Shown one piece after another: positions 50,511 to 63,900 of a stretch of 64,000 nt of DNA. This DNA comes from Blasia pusilla. Its lineage: Eukaryota; Marchantiophyta; Marchantiopsida; Blasiales. The position numbers and the translations under genes are program-made. Numbering within the stretch: position 1 is the stretch's first letter; each line of letters starts with the position of its first letter. Location of the stretch: NCBI GenBank assembly GCA_050084515.1, contig CM114274.1:36394001-36458000 (forward strand), in the 5' to 3' direction. Under the pieces are notes generated by a model. It was given only the letters and a program-made list of their open reading frames with translations. It was not told the origin of the DNA and ran no database searches.

Positions 50511-53500
50511 GGTCTCCTACTTGTTGGTATTCGCAGTTTATGTAACTTCAATTTCACCCTATACATGCACACTCAACAAGCTCAGATACGAGAAGGGATG
50601 CACGTACACATCTAACAAGCTTATGAAATAGAAGAGGTTCTTCAATATATGTAGTCTAGTTCATTGAGTCACTAGACACTTGCTGTTCTCGAGTCCACCC
50701 TCGACACGCTAACTATTGCGATGGTTGGGCAATAGACGTGGAATGAACCACCTTTATGGCTTTGCACTATAAAGGCTACCCATATTGACATTAGAGGGGT
50801 GAAGGTTCGGAGAAGGAGAGTAATTATTAGAGAAAAATAAATTATCTTCTTATTACGGTAGAAACTGTAGAAAGTTGGTTAGATAGATGAGCTTGATCCT
50901 ATGTGGTGGCGCGTTTGAAGCTAGGTGCAAGGGTATTGGCTATTGCCAAATGGCTTCCATGAATTTTTATAGAAACCTTTCCGTAATTCCAAGACTTCCC
51001 TAGACAAAGGCAAGCGTACGAAACAAAAATAAATATTGTCGATTATAGGAATATTGCTCTCTATTGTGATGCGCTAGGGGATTTGCGAGTATGCATGAAT
51101 CTAGTTTTGCAGCTCTCATAGTCGCGATTATATGGCCAACATGAACCGTAATGGCACAAAGCTGATGAGGCTTCGTCCCAAAGAAAACAAGAAGAGGCAT
51201 TGAACATTAAAGAAGAAAGACAAGACAAAAAAGTATTTAATATGTTAAGGGATGAGAAACTTCTCAAGGAAACTTGAGTGTTTCTTTTTCATGGGATTTA
51301 TTTCACTTTTTGTAATTAGAAGTTGATCCCCCCCCTCCCCCTTACACTTACTTTCGAAACGTTTCACCTGATTTTGTTACATTTAACATTTTCTCTCCCT
51401 TTTTTCAAATTATTCAAGAATTTCAATTACAATCTTTACTTCTAGTAGTATTGTTAATGTGTTTTCAAAATATATTTTAAATTATTTAAAAAAATTTAAA
51501 ATCAAGCATGAAAAGATTAAGAAAAAATGAAAAAGAGATTAAAAAAAAACATAAGAAGTTAATGAAACATCACATTGTAAACCTTCTTGAATATTTTTGA
51601 ACCATTTTGAATATTTTTTTAGTTTCATATTTTTCATTTTGAAATGGAATTTCCCTACCTTGATTATCGTCATGTTTTTACAATTTCAAATTTCCAGGGA
51701 ATTGAAAATTTGGGAAGAATTATTTTAGATGGCTTAAAAATCTAATCCCCGTAAATTCTTCAAGAAATAAATTTTTCTAAATGAAATAGAAAAGATGATT
51801 TTTTTTTACCTATACTCCTAAAAGGCCAAAACAGAGAAATCTAAAGGTAAATCTCCCTCCCCTCCTTTTATACCCTCTCTTCTCTGAATTAACTAATCCC
51901 CTCATCGCTGTTAATTTTTTTTCTATCAAGGGACAGATATAACTTACATGTATGTTTTGAAAGGACTGTTGTCATTCCCTAAATGGCATAAGCGACATCA
52001 TGATGTTTTGTATCAATCCACACTAAGGCACTCAATTGTGTCAAATTTGAGCTTTATTATGCCCTAAACCCTTCTTTTCCTTCCTTGCAATTATCTGCCT
52101 CGTATTTTATTCTTTCTTACGCCAACGATAGGAAATATGCGACTTCATAGATTTCACCTTCCTTGCTTGAATATTCCCCCATGCTATATGCCTATGGCAT
52201 ATAGCACGTGGGTGCTAATAAGTGGCGGACATAGGGGCAAGGAGCAAGGTTGCATGTGGACAAAGTCCGTGTTTGTGGACATGGACGTGTCCATGTCCGT
52301 CCTATGGGAGGACTTGTTCGTATGAGCCCCACCTTCCCCTACTTGCCTTCGTGTTCCATACTTCCCCAGTTTTGCCTCCTTCCACCTCCACTCCCTCCTC
52401 CTTCATGGCTCCTCTCATCCTTGCCTTGCCTTGCCTTCCATCATGGACTAAAAATGTGAGTCCCACCTTTTGGAACCCATGTATGTGAACATGTCAAGAA
52501 TTGTCCATCGATGTCCTTCCGAAGGAAATACTTGTCCATTTTTGTGCGACCATGGCAAGGAGGCACGTATAGAGGGAGGGTGCAAACGGGGTGTTGAGAT
52601 GGGCGCAAGACATGAGGTGGTTGGGTGTAAAAAAAATAAAAAACAAACAGATAGGATCATGACTATTGTCACGATAGATACAAAACCTCTATGTGTTATA
52701 TCATGTCATGCTATACAACACATGCTATATATATATATATATATATATTTTACTGCCTCAATTTTCTCCTTCCATAATCAAATTCCTTTCTCCAAGATAA
52801 CAAGTGTGATAGTAGTCTAGATGACGAGAGAAAACAATGGGAGTGTATGTAAAGGCCTTCTAAAATATAAAAAAATAAATTAAACTCACATGTAGCACCC
52901 AAGGATGATTATGAGATGCCCATAAAGGCGATCTCATAGTGTTTAAAAAAATCTTATACTCTTTAATGGATTGTCTCTTACCTTACATGGAAATATGTTA
53001 AAAACAATTAGGGTCTTAATCGATTTTCTTCGTTAGCGTGCCTTCCTTTATGTTGTTACCTGCTCCCAAAGTCTGCGCACTTTCTTCCGGCGTCTTTTCC
53101 TTTAACGTAAGGCCCAAGTCCGTAAGGCTTCCGCTCCGAGAGTCATGCGGAAGCGGAGTAAGTGGTTTGTGGGATTTCGTTCCTCGAATCGGCGAAATGG
53201 CGAGAACGTGCACCGGTTCGCGAGGGAACGGAACGCGGATTGAATTTGCGAGGGGAGAAGAGTCTTCGTATTCTGAGGCTCGGCAATCTCACGTACAGGC
53301 GCGATCTGAATCCCGCTTTGATCATCCTGGTATGGAGTGATTGCCTCGTCGTTTGCTTGTGACTTGTCGTGGCCGAGTGATTTGTGGTCTCCGACTGCGT
53401 AAGGAATAGGGCAGCGCGTGAAGCTCGGTGGCCTCAATCTCAGGCGGAGATCTGATGGTTTGACGGTGGCGGACGTTACTGAGTTGTGGACGTTACTACG

Positions 53501-53521
53501 GTCGATTGTGTCCCGTATTTA
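50511..53521. other. No gene recognised
   Basis: AT-rich DNA with poly-pyrimidine and poly-purine runs (about 51310-51560), an (AT)n run at 52726-52748 and short chance frames. From about 53100 to 53520 the sequence turns GC-richer and could be the edge of an untranslated exon, but no protein family is visible on either strand. Confidence 0.5.
52726..52748. repeat. (TA)n microsatellite
   Basis: An uninterrupted run of about eleven TA units. No other significance is visible. Confidence 0.9.
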
Positions 53522-54655
53522 CTGGAGTTTTGGGAGCTCTAGTTTGTAATATTCCAGTAGAACAGTTACGCTGTTCTTTGCAATCCGGCCCATGGTGGGT
53601 TTGGATGGATCTTGGAGCCCCATGTGAGAACATTCCACTACAAACGGTTTGCTATTCTTAGCAATCAGGCTCACTGTAGTTTTGGGTGGATCTAGGAGCC
53701 GGATTAGAGAATGCTCCAACTCGAATAGTTTCCCTTGTGTGCTACACTTTTGGGAGCTCCATTTGGGAACATTCCAACTGGAACAGTCATCCTGTTCTTT
53801 GCAATCCGGGCCATTGTAGTTTTGGATGGATCTGGGAGCTCCATTGGATAACATTCCAGCTAGAGTAGTCACCTTGTTCGTTTTAATCCGGCCCCATTTG
53901 TGGTTGTGGATGGATCTGGGAGTTTCATTTGACTACATTCCAGTGAGAGTAGTCACCCTGATCGTTTCAATCCGGCCTATTCTGGTTGTGGTTGGATCTA
54001 GGAGCTCCATCTGATAACATTCCAGCTGGAGGAGTCATACTGTTCGTTTAAATTCGGCCTATTGTAGTTTTGGATGGATCTGGGAGCTCCATTCGATGAA
54101 ATTCCAACTAGGGTTACCCAATTCGTTTCAAGACTTGCTATCGTGGTTGGACGGATTTGGAAGATCCATTCGAAAACATTCCAACTAGAGTCATTACCCT
54201 GTTCGTTTCCATCCGGCCTACTATGTTTTTGGACGGATTTGGAAGCTCCATATGATGGCTTTCAACTAGAACAGTCACGCTGTTATTTTCAATCCGGCCT
54301 ACTATGTTTTTGGATGGATTTGGAAGCTCCATTTGATGGCTTTCAAACTAGAACAGTCGCGCGGTTTTTTCAATCCGGCCTATTGTGGCTCGGGATGGAT
54401 CTGGGAGTTCCATTTGTTGGCAGTCCAACGACAATAGACATCCTGTTATTTTCAATCCGGCCTACTGTGGCCTGGGATTGAATGTGGGAGCTCTTTTTGT
54501 TGGTAGTCCAACGAGAATAGACATCCTGTTCTTTTCAATCCGGCCTATTGTGGTTTGGGATGGATCTGGGAGCTCCATTTTGTGTCATTACAACTACAAT
54601 AGTTACCGTGTTCGTTTCAATCCGGCCTGCTGTAGTTCCGGATGGATCTGGTCGA
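53522..54655. repeat. Degenerate tandem array, period about 82 bp
   Basis: GGATGGATCTGGGAGCTCCAT-like unit starts lie at about 53603, 53685, 53824, 53908, 53990, 54072, 54149, 54231, 54312, 54393, 54475, 54558 and 54640, so most steps are 81-84 bp. Each unit also has ACATTCCAACTAGA and CAATCCGGCCTA phrases. About 13 or 14 units are present and well diverged. The period is not a multiple of three, and frames that cross it change phase from unit to unit, so it is not a coding repeat. It lies about 1.7 kb beyond the 3' end of the strictosidine-synthase-like gene. Confidence 0.92.
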
Positions 54656-56382
54656 TTTCTATGCTCCTTGTTTGATGGGTTCTCTCACCCTCAGGTGCCT
54701 TTTCCTGTAAGAGGCTCCACTACCCTTATCGTTGTTCTTTGTTCGATGGGTTCTCTCATCATCTTATACCCATGAGGCCCTTTTCCCAGACGAGACTGCT
54801 ATTGAATACGTCCATCCCCATCCACCTTAAAGTACGTCTTTCTCCATTTCATCCCCGTTTGGCGCCTCTCCGTCCTCTTTCCTAGCTCTATCGAGCGATG
54901 TGCCAGGTCACTAGTAATATCCACTTTGTTATAAATACAAATCTCACTGGACTACGCTTTGCATTATTGTCCTCCGAGCTCTTTCTGAGTCAAAGAGCCT
55001 TTGGAGGTATAGCGGAGATGAGAACTACATCTGCAGGAGTACGTTTCGAAAGCTGCCCACATGTGTGGCAGCAGTTTAGGAGAGTAGTTGGACCGTTTCA
55101 TTGTACTTCAAGTGTTCAATTTATCGCGATCTGCCTTGGCCAGTATCCATCAATTTTAAATGATCGGAGACATGGTTTTCCAGGGGCAACGAGTCACTGA
55201 AAATGATCAAAGCTCGCCCTTACCGATTGGAGTAAGGTTGGGTTTCATCTGTGATGAGCAGTCTTTGTGGGATGACCCATTCTAGATGGGCCTCTCTTCT
55301 GGGCAAGTGAGGATAGTGTATGTTAAAGAATTGGCATCGTCTGGTCGCATCGATCCACAGAAACCTGCTGTATTACGAAGACGAGATTTGTGGTTGTAGA
55401 CTGGGTTTTCCAGGTGAGGAATGACGAGCGCTAGCGACTCCTGATCGCTTTCACGAGCCGTTACTGCTCTTAATTGAAGCTAGGAGCTTTCTGAATCGTC
55501 GGTCGAACACACCGAGGGAACCTCCGTCAATCGCAATGGAGACATTTCTAGTTAGAAATACCCAAGTTTCCACAGAGCGGGTAGTGTCTTTGGATTGGGA
55601 GTTCCATAGACGATGGCGAGTCCTTGATTGTACCCCGAGTTCAAATTACCGGTCAGCTGTTCAGATTGCCTTCGTTAGGCCGGCCAATATGGAGATAGTT
55701 GTACATTTTAGATTTATGTGCCACAGTGAGGTGACCTTTTATGTCTGAGTTCTTTATAGCAGAATTGTTGGAGCGTACATTACCTATCGTTGAAGGTTAT
55801 TGTAAAGAGTGGATTCATGTGGCCACAAAAGACTGCCCATGGCACTTGAAACTAGTGTGGCTTTTCATTTAGAACCAACAATTCCCGGCCATTGAAACCG
55901 GATGAATATCTCGATCAATCTGTACAGAGGGCACTTGAAACTAAAGTGGATTTTAATGGTCAACATCGGATGCCCCATAGAATGGTAAGAAACGTTGTCA
56001 AACTAAAGCATGGTGTTGTTCACATAATTCTCCAGCATGAACACTCGCTGTCAGACTGTGTTTTGTTCTGTTGGAATTGGGAACTCAATTTTAGTAAAAA
56101 CGTCTGAGTTCAGGTAACGCCAGCCATCTTCCACATCACAAAATACAGGATACCTTAACGCGCAGAGAGTGAAAAATATCGCCTTCGTTAATATGAGGGC
56201 GAAAGTAAACAAGGTGAGGTTAAAGTTTCCTTCAAGGACCTCCACTAATTTATACTGATCTGATTTGCAATGGCGTAGATGGTTCATACTGGCTAATCTA
56301 AGGGAGGCATATAGCAAGAGGTTTCCAATCGCGACTAGTAGGTGGGCGTGCACCGGACTGTTACTAGAAAGTGAGCAAAAGT
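54656..56382. other. Intergenic, no gene recognised
   Basis: Mixed-composition DNA between the 82-bp array and the stop codon of the strictosidine-synthase-like gene. Short frames such as 55536-55748 show no family motif. The right-hand part should include the 3' untranslated region of the - strand gene, but no clear poly(A) signal can be assigned. Confidence 0.5.
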
Positions 56383-59300
56383 TCAAGGTGCATCGAGGAC
56401 AGCTACATGAGGCAAGAGAACTGAGCCAAACCAGAGTTTACCGCCATGTTCTTCTACTTCACTGACGAGTGATACTGAGTCGCCTTTTAGATCTTCCAAC
56501 ACCTCTAAAAGGACGGCGTCCTCATTGTATTTGATTACAGTTGCATGGGGTTTTCCACTAAACAAACCATACAGAACCCTGGGGCTGATTGGAAGGGTGA
56601 GAAAGGCCTGTTTGAGTCTTGGGAAGTTGTTCATGAAGCTATCAATGCTCGTTCTTCTGCAATGAATTGCAACCCAAAATTCTCCCTTGGAATTAGTTCT
56701 CACGTTGTCAGGGAATCCAGGCAACCATGTAAAGTCTTCCAACGTGCCAGCCTTAGGCCCCTTCACCCAATAGCGCAGCAATCTGAAGATAGACACCAAA
56801 CCATGCTCGTTAGTACAAGCAACTCCATCATTATCTAGACCGATTCATAGATTTTTGAAGCAACTCCATCATGACGCAGACTAGCTGTTTTCTCTCCTGA
56901 AGAGTTCGGCATAGTGGATAGGTACCAATGCTAGAATACTCCCAAATCAAAAGCCCATCTCCGTGTTCTTGTTCAACTTAAAAAATTCTCAAATGCGAGA
57001 TCTGGTCTTTGCCTCTAATACCAGAGAAGAGGCTGCCAACACTATTTCCCCAGTCGACTTTGAACCTAATGGATGTTCAAAGCTTTGGTACGGGATTCAG
57101 TCATGGTCACCGAAGCCAAGCTAATTACTTGTGAAGGCCCCTAAGGACAATCTTGAAGGGTGGTTGCGAGTGGCACTTTGCAGTAGAAGTGGGCAAATCT
57201 CCCACTTCCACAATGTGAATCTTGCCCTCATTTCCCATAAGCGTGTCGTGATCTTCCATAATAATACATCAGGGGAGTCCTAAACCAAGCCTGGCCCAAC
57301 ATGCTCTCCACCTACACTGTCTTAAATTGGCCTTTGTGGTGTATTAAATGTGGGGGGGTCTGAAGTCTAAGGAGACCAAGGGCAGTCGGGATTATCCTAC
57401 ACCTACATTGCCTTCAATTTAGTTTTGTGGTGTTCTTAATCATGGGGCTCGTCTCACCACACAAATACCACAACGACAAGATTGCTGTGAGGCAGGACGC
57501 TGCAGCAGCTATAGGAAGGCCGCCAGACGTTGTTCAGGACTTGGACTCATCTCCAATAACTTCAGGAGCAGTCTAATGCTCAGAGATCACACTACCTCAG
57601 CTCTAAAAAGCCCATCTCTACAAGCTTAGAAGTTATCTAGAGCAGTGAGGCAGAGCTGTGACCCTGGGGAGCAGGTGTTTGGTAGTCCAGGAGTAGACGA
57701 GTTGTACGAGGTTCTACACAACTCTTCTGTTGTAGAAGAGTTGTACCAAGCAATCAGACACCCAACTACTTTTAGTTCAACAAATTGCTTTAAACTTTAC
57801 AAAATTGGATCTAAGCTTGCGAAACTATGCCGGCCTCTGCTTAGTAGGATGTCTTATAATCCATTCCTAAACGTACTTGAGAACAGTAAAAACTTTTCCT
57901 CAAATGATCCGATAGACTTGAGAGCATGAGGCGAGCTTTCTATTCGGGACGAAAAACCGAGGGCCTTCTCTCATGGAGCAAACTGAGGGTACTTATTCCC
58001 TTGTGTTTGGTAAGTAGACAGAATTGAGAGTGATATTTACCTTCCAAGTCGAGTTTCCGCGACGATCAAGAAAGAGTGATCCTTGCTAAAGGTAACACCA
58101 TTGGGAAATCGAAGGTTGCGTGCCAATACAGTGGTTTCTTTGGTTTTGGGGTCGTACTTCAACAAGCGTCCTGTATCTTCAGCTTCCAAGATGGAGAAGA
58201 AGAACTTGCTGCACAAGCATCCCAGAGACGACACACCAACGTTAGACAGAATCCTGGAATAGCTAGGTAGGAGATAATACTGACGTGTTCAAAATGGGGT
58301 TGCAGTCCATATGCCATAACCAGTGAATGCGCTTCTCGACTTTGAATGCTCCAATCAGTTTTCAATTCAAGATTCCTGAGTCCTTCAGGCCTACAAAAAG
58401 GAGACATATGATGATGAGTGGGGATGGAGTGCAGTGAGATATGGCGTTATTTGAAATGAATACTGAACCTGCGGGGATATTTTCTGCTGCTGTCTGTGAA
58501 GTAGATAGTTCCATCATCATCAATGTCCAGATCATTGGTGAACAGAAATTTCTCTCCTTCCGCCTCGTTCGTTACGAGTTCTGCCACTCCGCCTTCCGGC
58601 CCGACCTTCATTAGCCCGAAGTACGCATCACAGATGAAGAGCTCCCCAGCTTTATTGAAACGTAGGCCCAGTGGTCTTCCACACACATGCTCGTGCTTCA
58701 AATTGGCTGCCAATGGGCTTGTAGGATCGCAAATCTCTGTCCTGTTTCGCATGGACGACTTCTCATGAGTTTTATGCATCTAGATGGACGCAGACTAGCA
58801 GATGATAAAATCGTGCACACAAGCAGCAGCAACTTAACGGCATCCCATTCCCATGAAATCCCATGAAGTCCTTCACCCCCAGAGAGAGATGACGAGAAAG
58901 TCCCCTACAACGACTCCCAATTAAGCGCTTCAGAAGCTCGCAACTGACTCGGACACTCACTACCGCTCGTGCAACCTGGAGACTGTTATCAAAGCAGACG
59001 AATGGAAGCACTGTCGCCAATGTGGGGAAAAAGCAATCAGTGGGTCTGATCACTCAGAAGCTGATTTGATGATGCAGTCCACTTTCTTGTGGTTCTGGGC
59101 GAGACGTGTGAGCTGAAGGAGCTCACGAGTGAATGAATAATTCGAAGCAGTAGACCCATGTCAGGAGAGCCATTCCAAACGACCGAAAAGGGGAATGAGA
59201 TGTTGAGGAAAAGGAAAGATTCGAAGAAATCTAACTTCAAGTAACAAATGCAGTGTTCCATCACCGGACTGTCCGAGCTTACGCCATGACCAGCGCAATG

Positions 59301-60290
59301 AAGAATAGTCAGACTCGACAGGCACAACAAAAAAAGGGGCTGAAGCACCCAAACGAACAGACTATCTCCGGCCACTGGCTACTACATGTGCATGTGTATC
59401 TTCGTACTCTCACATCACTAGAAAGGGGAAACAGCGTGAGGACTCCGAATCGTGAGCCAATTACCAGACGCAAGTTCATTTCTGAGTAGAAATGGACAGT
59501 CAGAAACCATAGAATACACTACATCTGCTGAATAAGGACTTGCAAGAAATCCACAGCAGTCGTAGAGTGACCATTGCGGCACGAAAGACCAGAGGGCCAT
59601 GCAGAGCGGTGACAAATTACGTGAGGGAGAGCTCACGGAATACAGGCGCGACAAAGATTGAGCTCTTGCCAGAATGTGCATCCAGAGCTCTAGTTATCCT
59701 GAATCAAACTGCAGTGCCACCAACGAGTGTCCACCAGTCTGACAGTCACACGCTCAAAAGAGGTGCACTGGTGAAGGCTAATGTCAGACCTCTGCACGCA
59801 GCCTCACAGCAGCGATTAGCAGAAAGCTTTCGATCCGTCCCCACTTCAGCCACCCTTGTGCCAAACTAACCAATTTCCATCCCACAAACTTTCAGCACCA
59901 TGAGTCCCGAAGGAGGGAATCTTTCACTCAATGTACCTACCTGTTCGGAATGACTTGCGCGAAGGTGACCCATCCCCTCTCAGGACCTTCCCACCTGACC
60001 ACCCGCCCATCGCCGACTCCAGAATATGGACCCCTGCCTTGAGAATCGAACACCACACTCTCCGGTCCGAAAATCTGGTTAGCGAACACAATTTCGGCCC
60101 CTTTCAGCCTGCTCTTCTCATCTCGAGGAATCTTAGCCAGCAGCTCCAGCGACGGCTGAGGCACTTGCAAAACACGGAAATCCTTCTCGTATGCAATCGG
60201 GCTCAGCTTCAGGGGATCCAGCGCCAGAAACACTGCCCCTCCCAGCACCAGCAGAGCTAGGACTGGTGACAATGTCGCCATCACGGCCAT
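56383..60290 (-). CDS. Strictosidine-synthase-like protein (APMAP type, 4 exons)
   Basis: Exons 59941-60290, 58469-58741, 58041-58208 and 56383-56782 join in phase (all junctions phase 2) to 396 aa, normal for the family. Residues 5-25 are hydrophobic and likely a signal anchor. Motifs in order: FGPESVVFD; the Cys pair of EICDP and HVCGRPLGLRF; FTNDLDIDDDGTIYFTDSS; GRLLKYDPKTKETTVL; FPNGVTFS; LLRYWVKG; LPGFPDNVRTNSKGEFWVA. This is the six-bladed propeller of strictosidine-synthase-like proteins, usually endoplasmic-reticulum or secreted. I cannot see the catalytic Glu of true strictosidine synthase (that region reads GDSVSLVSEVEEHGG), so a hydrolase or housekeeping role is more likely than alkaloid synthesis. 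Intron 3 is long (1258 nt). Confidence 0.93.
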
Positions 60291-60950
60291 CTCCCGCGAG
60301 TGCGTTCTGAACTAACGATCCCCCAACCTTTTTCACTACTCTTTTCGGCCCTCACCACATAAATTCGACCCTTCCGCCTCTCCCCCTCACGCTATCTTCC
60401 ACTTCCCGATCCAACGCCACTCAATGGTGTCATAAGAGCTAGCTCGCCTCCATCAATCAGTCAGTCAAGGAATCAATCAATCAATCCACCATCCAGCTGA
60501 TCCCAGACTGCATTTAACTTCCACTTCCCTCGAGTCTGGTGCTGCGAGCTTCAGGAAGCTCTCTCTGAGGACCGACCACCCATCATGACCCTCCGTCACG
60601 GCCCTTAAGGAAGGACCCTGCCCAAAGCCTTTTGCCTCTCTGCCCGCGGGTCGGCGTGCCAAGCCCGAACCACCCAACTCAAGGTGGTAGTCAGTGACTT
60701 CGCACCTGCAGCGACGGCCACGTGACGATTTCCCCGCTGACCCGTGCGAGGAGATTCTAGTCATCTTCGCGACCGGAAGGAAACGGTCGCCGCGTTCGGC
60801 CCTTCCGGTCGCGACGGTGGTCACTCGGGCTGTCGGTTGCAGCCTCCAGAACTCATTGGCAAAGAGAGAGAAAGACCAATAGACGTCTCAAGTCAGCAAT
60901 CGGACGACGTCAAAAAGTCATTTCCGATCAAAAGTCGCGTTCACCGACTT
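60291..60950. promoter_or_regulatory. Upstream region of the strictosidine-synthase-like gene
   Basis: A GC- and pyrimidine-rich block that ends abruptly near 60950, where DNA becomes AT-rich. By position and composition it should hold the promoter and 5' leader of the - strand gene. A short CAATCAATCAATC run lies near 60470. Reading frames in it look like chance frames. No specific promoter element is claimed. Confidence 0.45.
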
Positions 60951-63900
60951 CTGTTTTTTACTTTTTAGATTTTGCTATTTTAAATATCGTGAGTTTCGTA
61001 TGGTATAGGAGAAGTATTTGGAAGAATTGGAGCGTGTAACAAATATCCAAATTTAGCATAGTAGTAGCGGTCGCCCATGCTATGTGCACGCCAATCAAGG
61101 ATAATTTACGTCACTATCATTAAAGTATGATTTGATTAATTTCCAAATTTGAAATATGTTGGTAATAACAAACATATTTCAAATGATCTTATTGATCCAA
61201 AGGCTGAGAGAGAGATATCTGGCATTGATTGAGAGGCCAGGGTGTGAAGAAGAGAGGTTGAAAATCAAAAATATATTTTCTAATAATATAGAAGACTAGT
61301 GAGGTTCCTTTCACACAAATTTTCGACACTAAACTAAAATGAGTCATAACGTTAAAGTTTAGGTTTCATAAGTGAGGATGTTAAAGTGAGGATGAACACT
61401 CGGAAAAATAACTCCTCCCATAGGAATTCCATATTACTATTAGAGACACCAATCTAGAAGTGCTTCCCTCGAAGGGCGACACTTGCCAATTTTGACCAAC
61501 ACGAACTTGTCATCTCTCTCCAAATTTCTCAAGGTCACTCGATATCAATTATGTGAAGAGAATGATGGGTAATTTAAATTACCCACCATTTCTAGTATTC
61601 ATACATCTAGTTTGATTAAAAGATTATATTTGTGAAAAATTGTGTATTTTTATTTACTTGGATTTTTCTCAATTCAGCAATCTCAATGAGAGCCATGAGA
61701 GCCTTGGTACACAATCTTATTCAATTTCAATGATTATGAATAGAATTAACTTTGAATCTCGAATTTAATGTTTGTGCCAATTTGTGCGAAGCTTACTAGT
61801 TGGAATCTAGGATACTAGAATATAATCATACATTGGAATAAATATTAAATTTAAACAAGAAGAAAGACCTTTAGGTAAACCTTCCACATGCTTACCCTAA
61901 AAGTCTCATTTTAGGAATAGTTTTAGATTTCATAGAAGGGATCATGCCATCCCCACCCTAGTTCCCCATTTAAATGTTGCACTTAAACACCCAAAATGTG
62001 ATACTTATCTCTTGACTTTTGCCACTAATAGAAGTTTTTGATCTTGAAGACCCATTATAAACTTTTCTTCTTTGCGAGATCTTTTTTTATTTTCTCCTAA
62101 TTAAGTTGATTGACTATTGCTCTTGCGAGTTGGTACGGTATTAAAATACATGCTTTTTCATCCAAAACCAGATCCAATAAATAATTTAGATTCGATGTGG
62201 GGTATTGAAATTACTCTATCTACACTAATTTACTTGTGCACGAAAATGATTTTTAAAAATTAATTTTCATTTCAAAATTTAAATAAAAATTTTGACTTTC
62301 TTAAATCTTAAAAAATTAAGAATGTTCCACTCTTCTAAATAATTTCACTCATTTAAATAATTCCATCCTTCCATAAAGGTTTAAAGAATACTTATTCTTC
62401 CCCTTCCATTCCTCCCACCAAAATAATATCCATTAATTTTTCAATGAAAAAATGTATTTTCTCCTTCCTTTAAAATTCATCTTTTATTTTTAAAATATCA
62501 AATCTGAATAAAAAATAAATTCATAAACTTATTATTATTTGGTTGCATTGTATCTATATCATTTTCAGAGGAGCCATTTTCAAATGGTGACATTGGATGG
62601 TCCACCACATGCCCTTTGATCGCATTGGGTAACAAGGGCATTCGGATAGAGGGGCATTCAAGTATCATTCAAAGTTAGGTGGGTCCTAACTAATATGTTG
62701 TCCGTCTTTTCCTTAGAAATAAAAAATAAAACCTCTCTCTTCTTTTCTTATTATAGTATAAAATTCTGAAAGGAAATTCCGAGAAAACAAAGGAAGGGGC
62801 GTCTGGAAAATTGCTCAATACTTAACATGAAGTGGTTAAGTCCCTAGATCCTCCACTAACTGTTCTGGTTAGTTGCACTCTTGAACGGAGCAGTTGCACT
62901 CTTTAGGGAGTAGTGAAGTCAAGAAGAGAATCCACACCGGTGGCCGGACCTTTGCCGTGTATGCACAAGGGGTGGGTGGGTGAGTTTGTGGTGGTTATCA
63001 ACGATTCACGCATTGAACGCCGGGATAATAAAACGTGCCTTTCCAGGTTCGGAACCTTTCCGAGCCCCCGCGGCCCTGAGCATGCCGACGGCGAACCTTG
63101 CGTTCGGAAGAAGGTTCGGAGGTATATGGTTGGGACCCTACGTCTGAAATTTACGGTGAAGCGACCCCGGGAAGTACTTAGTGCTGGGGCCCGTAGGAGT
63201 TTATTCAGTAAGACAATTTTGACACGCGCCGTATAATCACGTACGTAAACGGCCGTGGCGAAGTGGCCCGGGAAATTTGACGCGGGGGATTTGACACGCC
63301 CCTTATACTCACATACGGGGCGTGCCAAAACTGACTTGTGCGTGGGTAAAACTCTTTCAGTTAGGGACTATTTCCTCTTAAATTTTTTTCTTAGTGAATA
63401 AATTTGTATCCAGGAAAGGAAGAAGCTGAGCCGTAAAGAGAACGTAGATATCAGTTTTGATGGGGCCCATAAAATCACACTAATGGGACCGTCATTGAAA
63501 CGTAGTAATCCTCTTAGGACACAACAAATAAAATATAAAATATAAATGGACGAAATTTGGGTATCACCTGATCCAAAAAAGAATAATATTTCCTTTTGGA
63601 TTCCATAAACAAAAACACCTACTATTGGATCGTAGGCTTGAAGCTAGGTTCGGCTCTTGATGCCGAACCTAGGGTGTACATTCGGAGCCGTGAATCGAGG
63701 GCCCGCAATTCTTGCGCGGGTTCGGAATTGGTACAGTTGTCGTGTTCTTTCTTTATTGGTGAGTGAAAGGGATTGAATTGACCGGTCCACACATTCCCCA
63801 TGCATTCACTGCGGAAGTGGCTACAATTTATGTGCGTGGAGCACCATATTTAGGATTCTAAAGTTTTGACAAGACCTTTGTTTTGCGTGGGCTTTGTGTG

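Noticed and set aside
53519-54481. Repetitive open frames on both strands in the 82-bp array
   Set aside because: The period is not a multiple of three and frames are broken by unit-length changes, so a repeat protein is unlikely.
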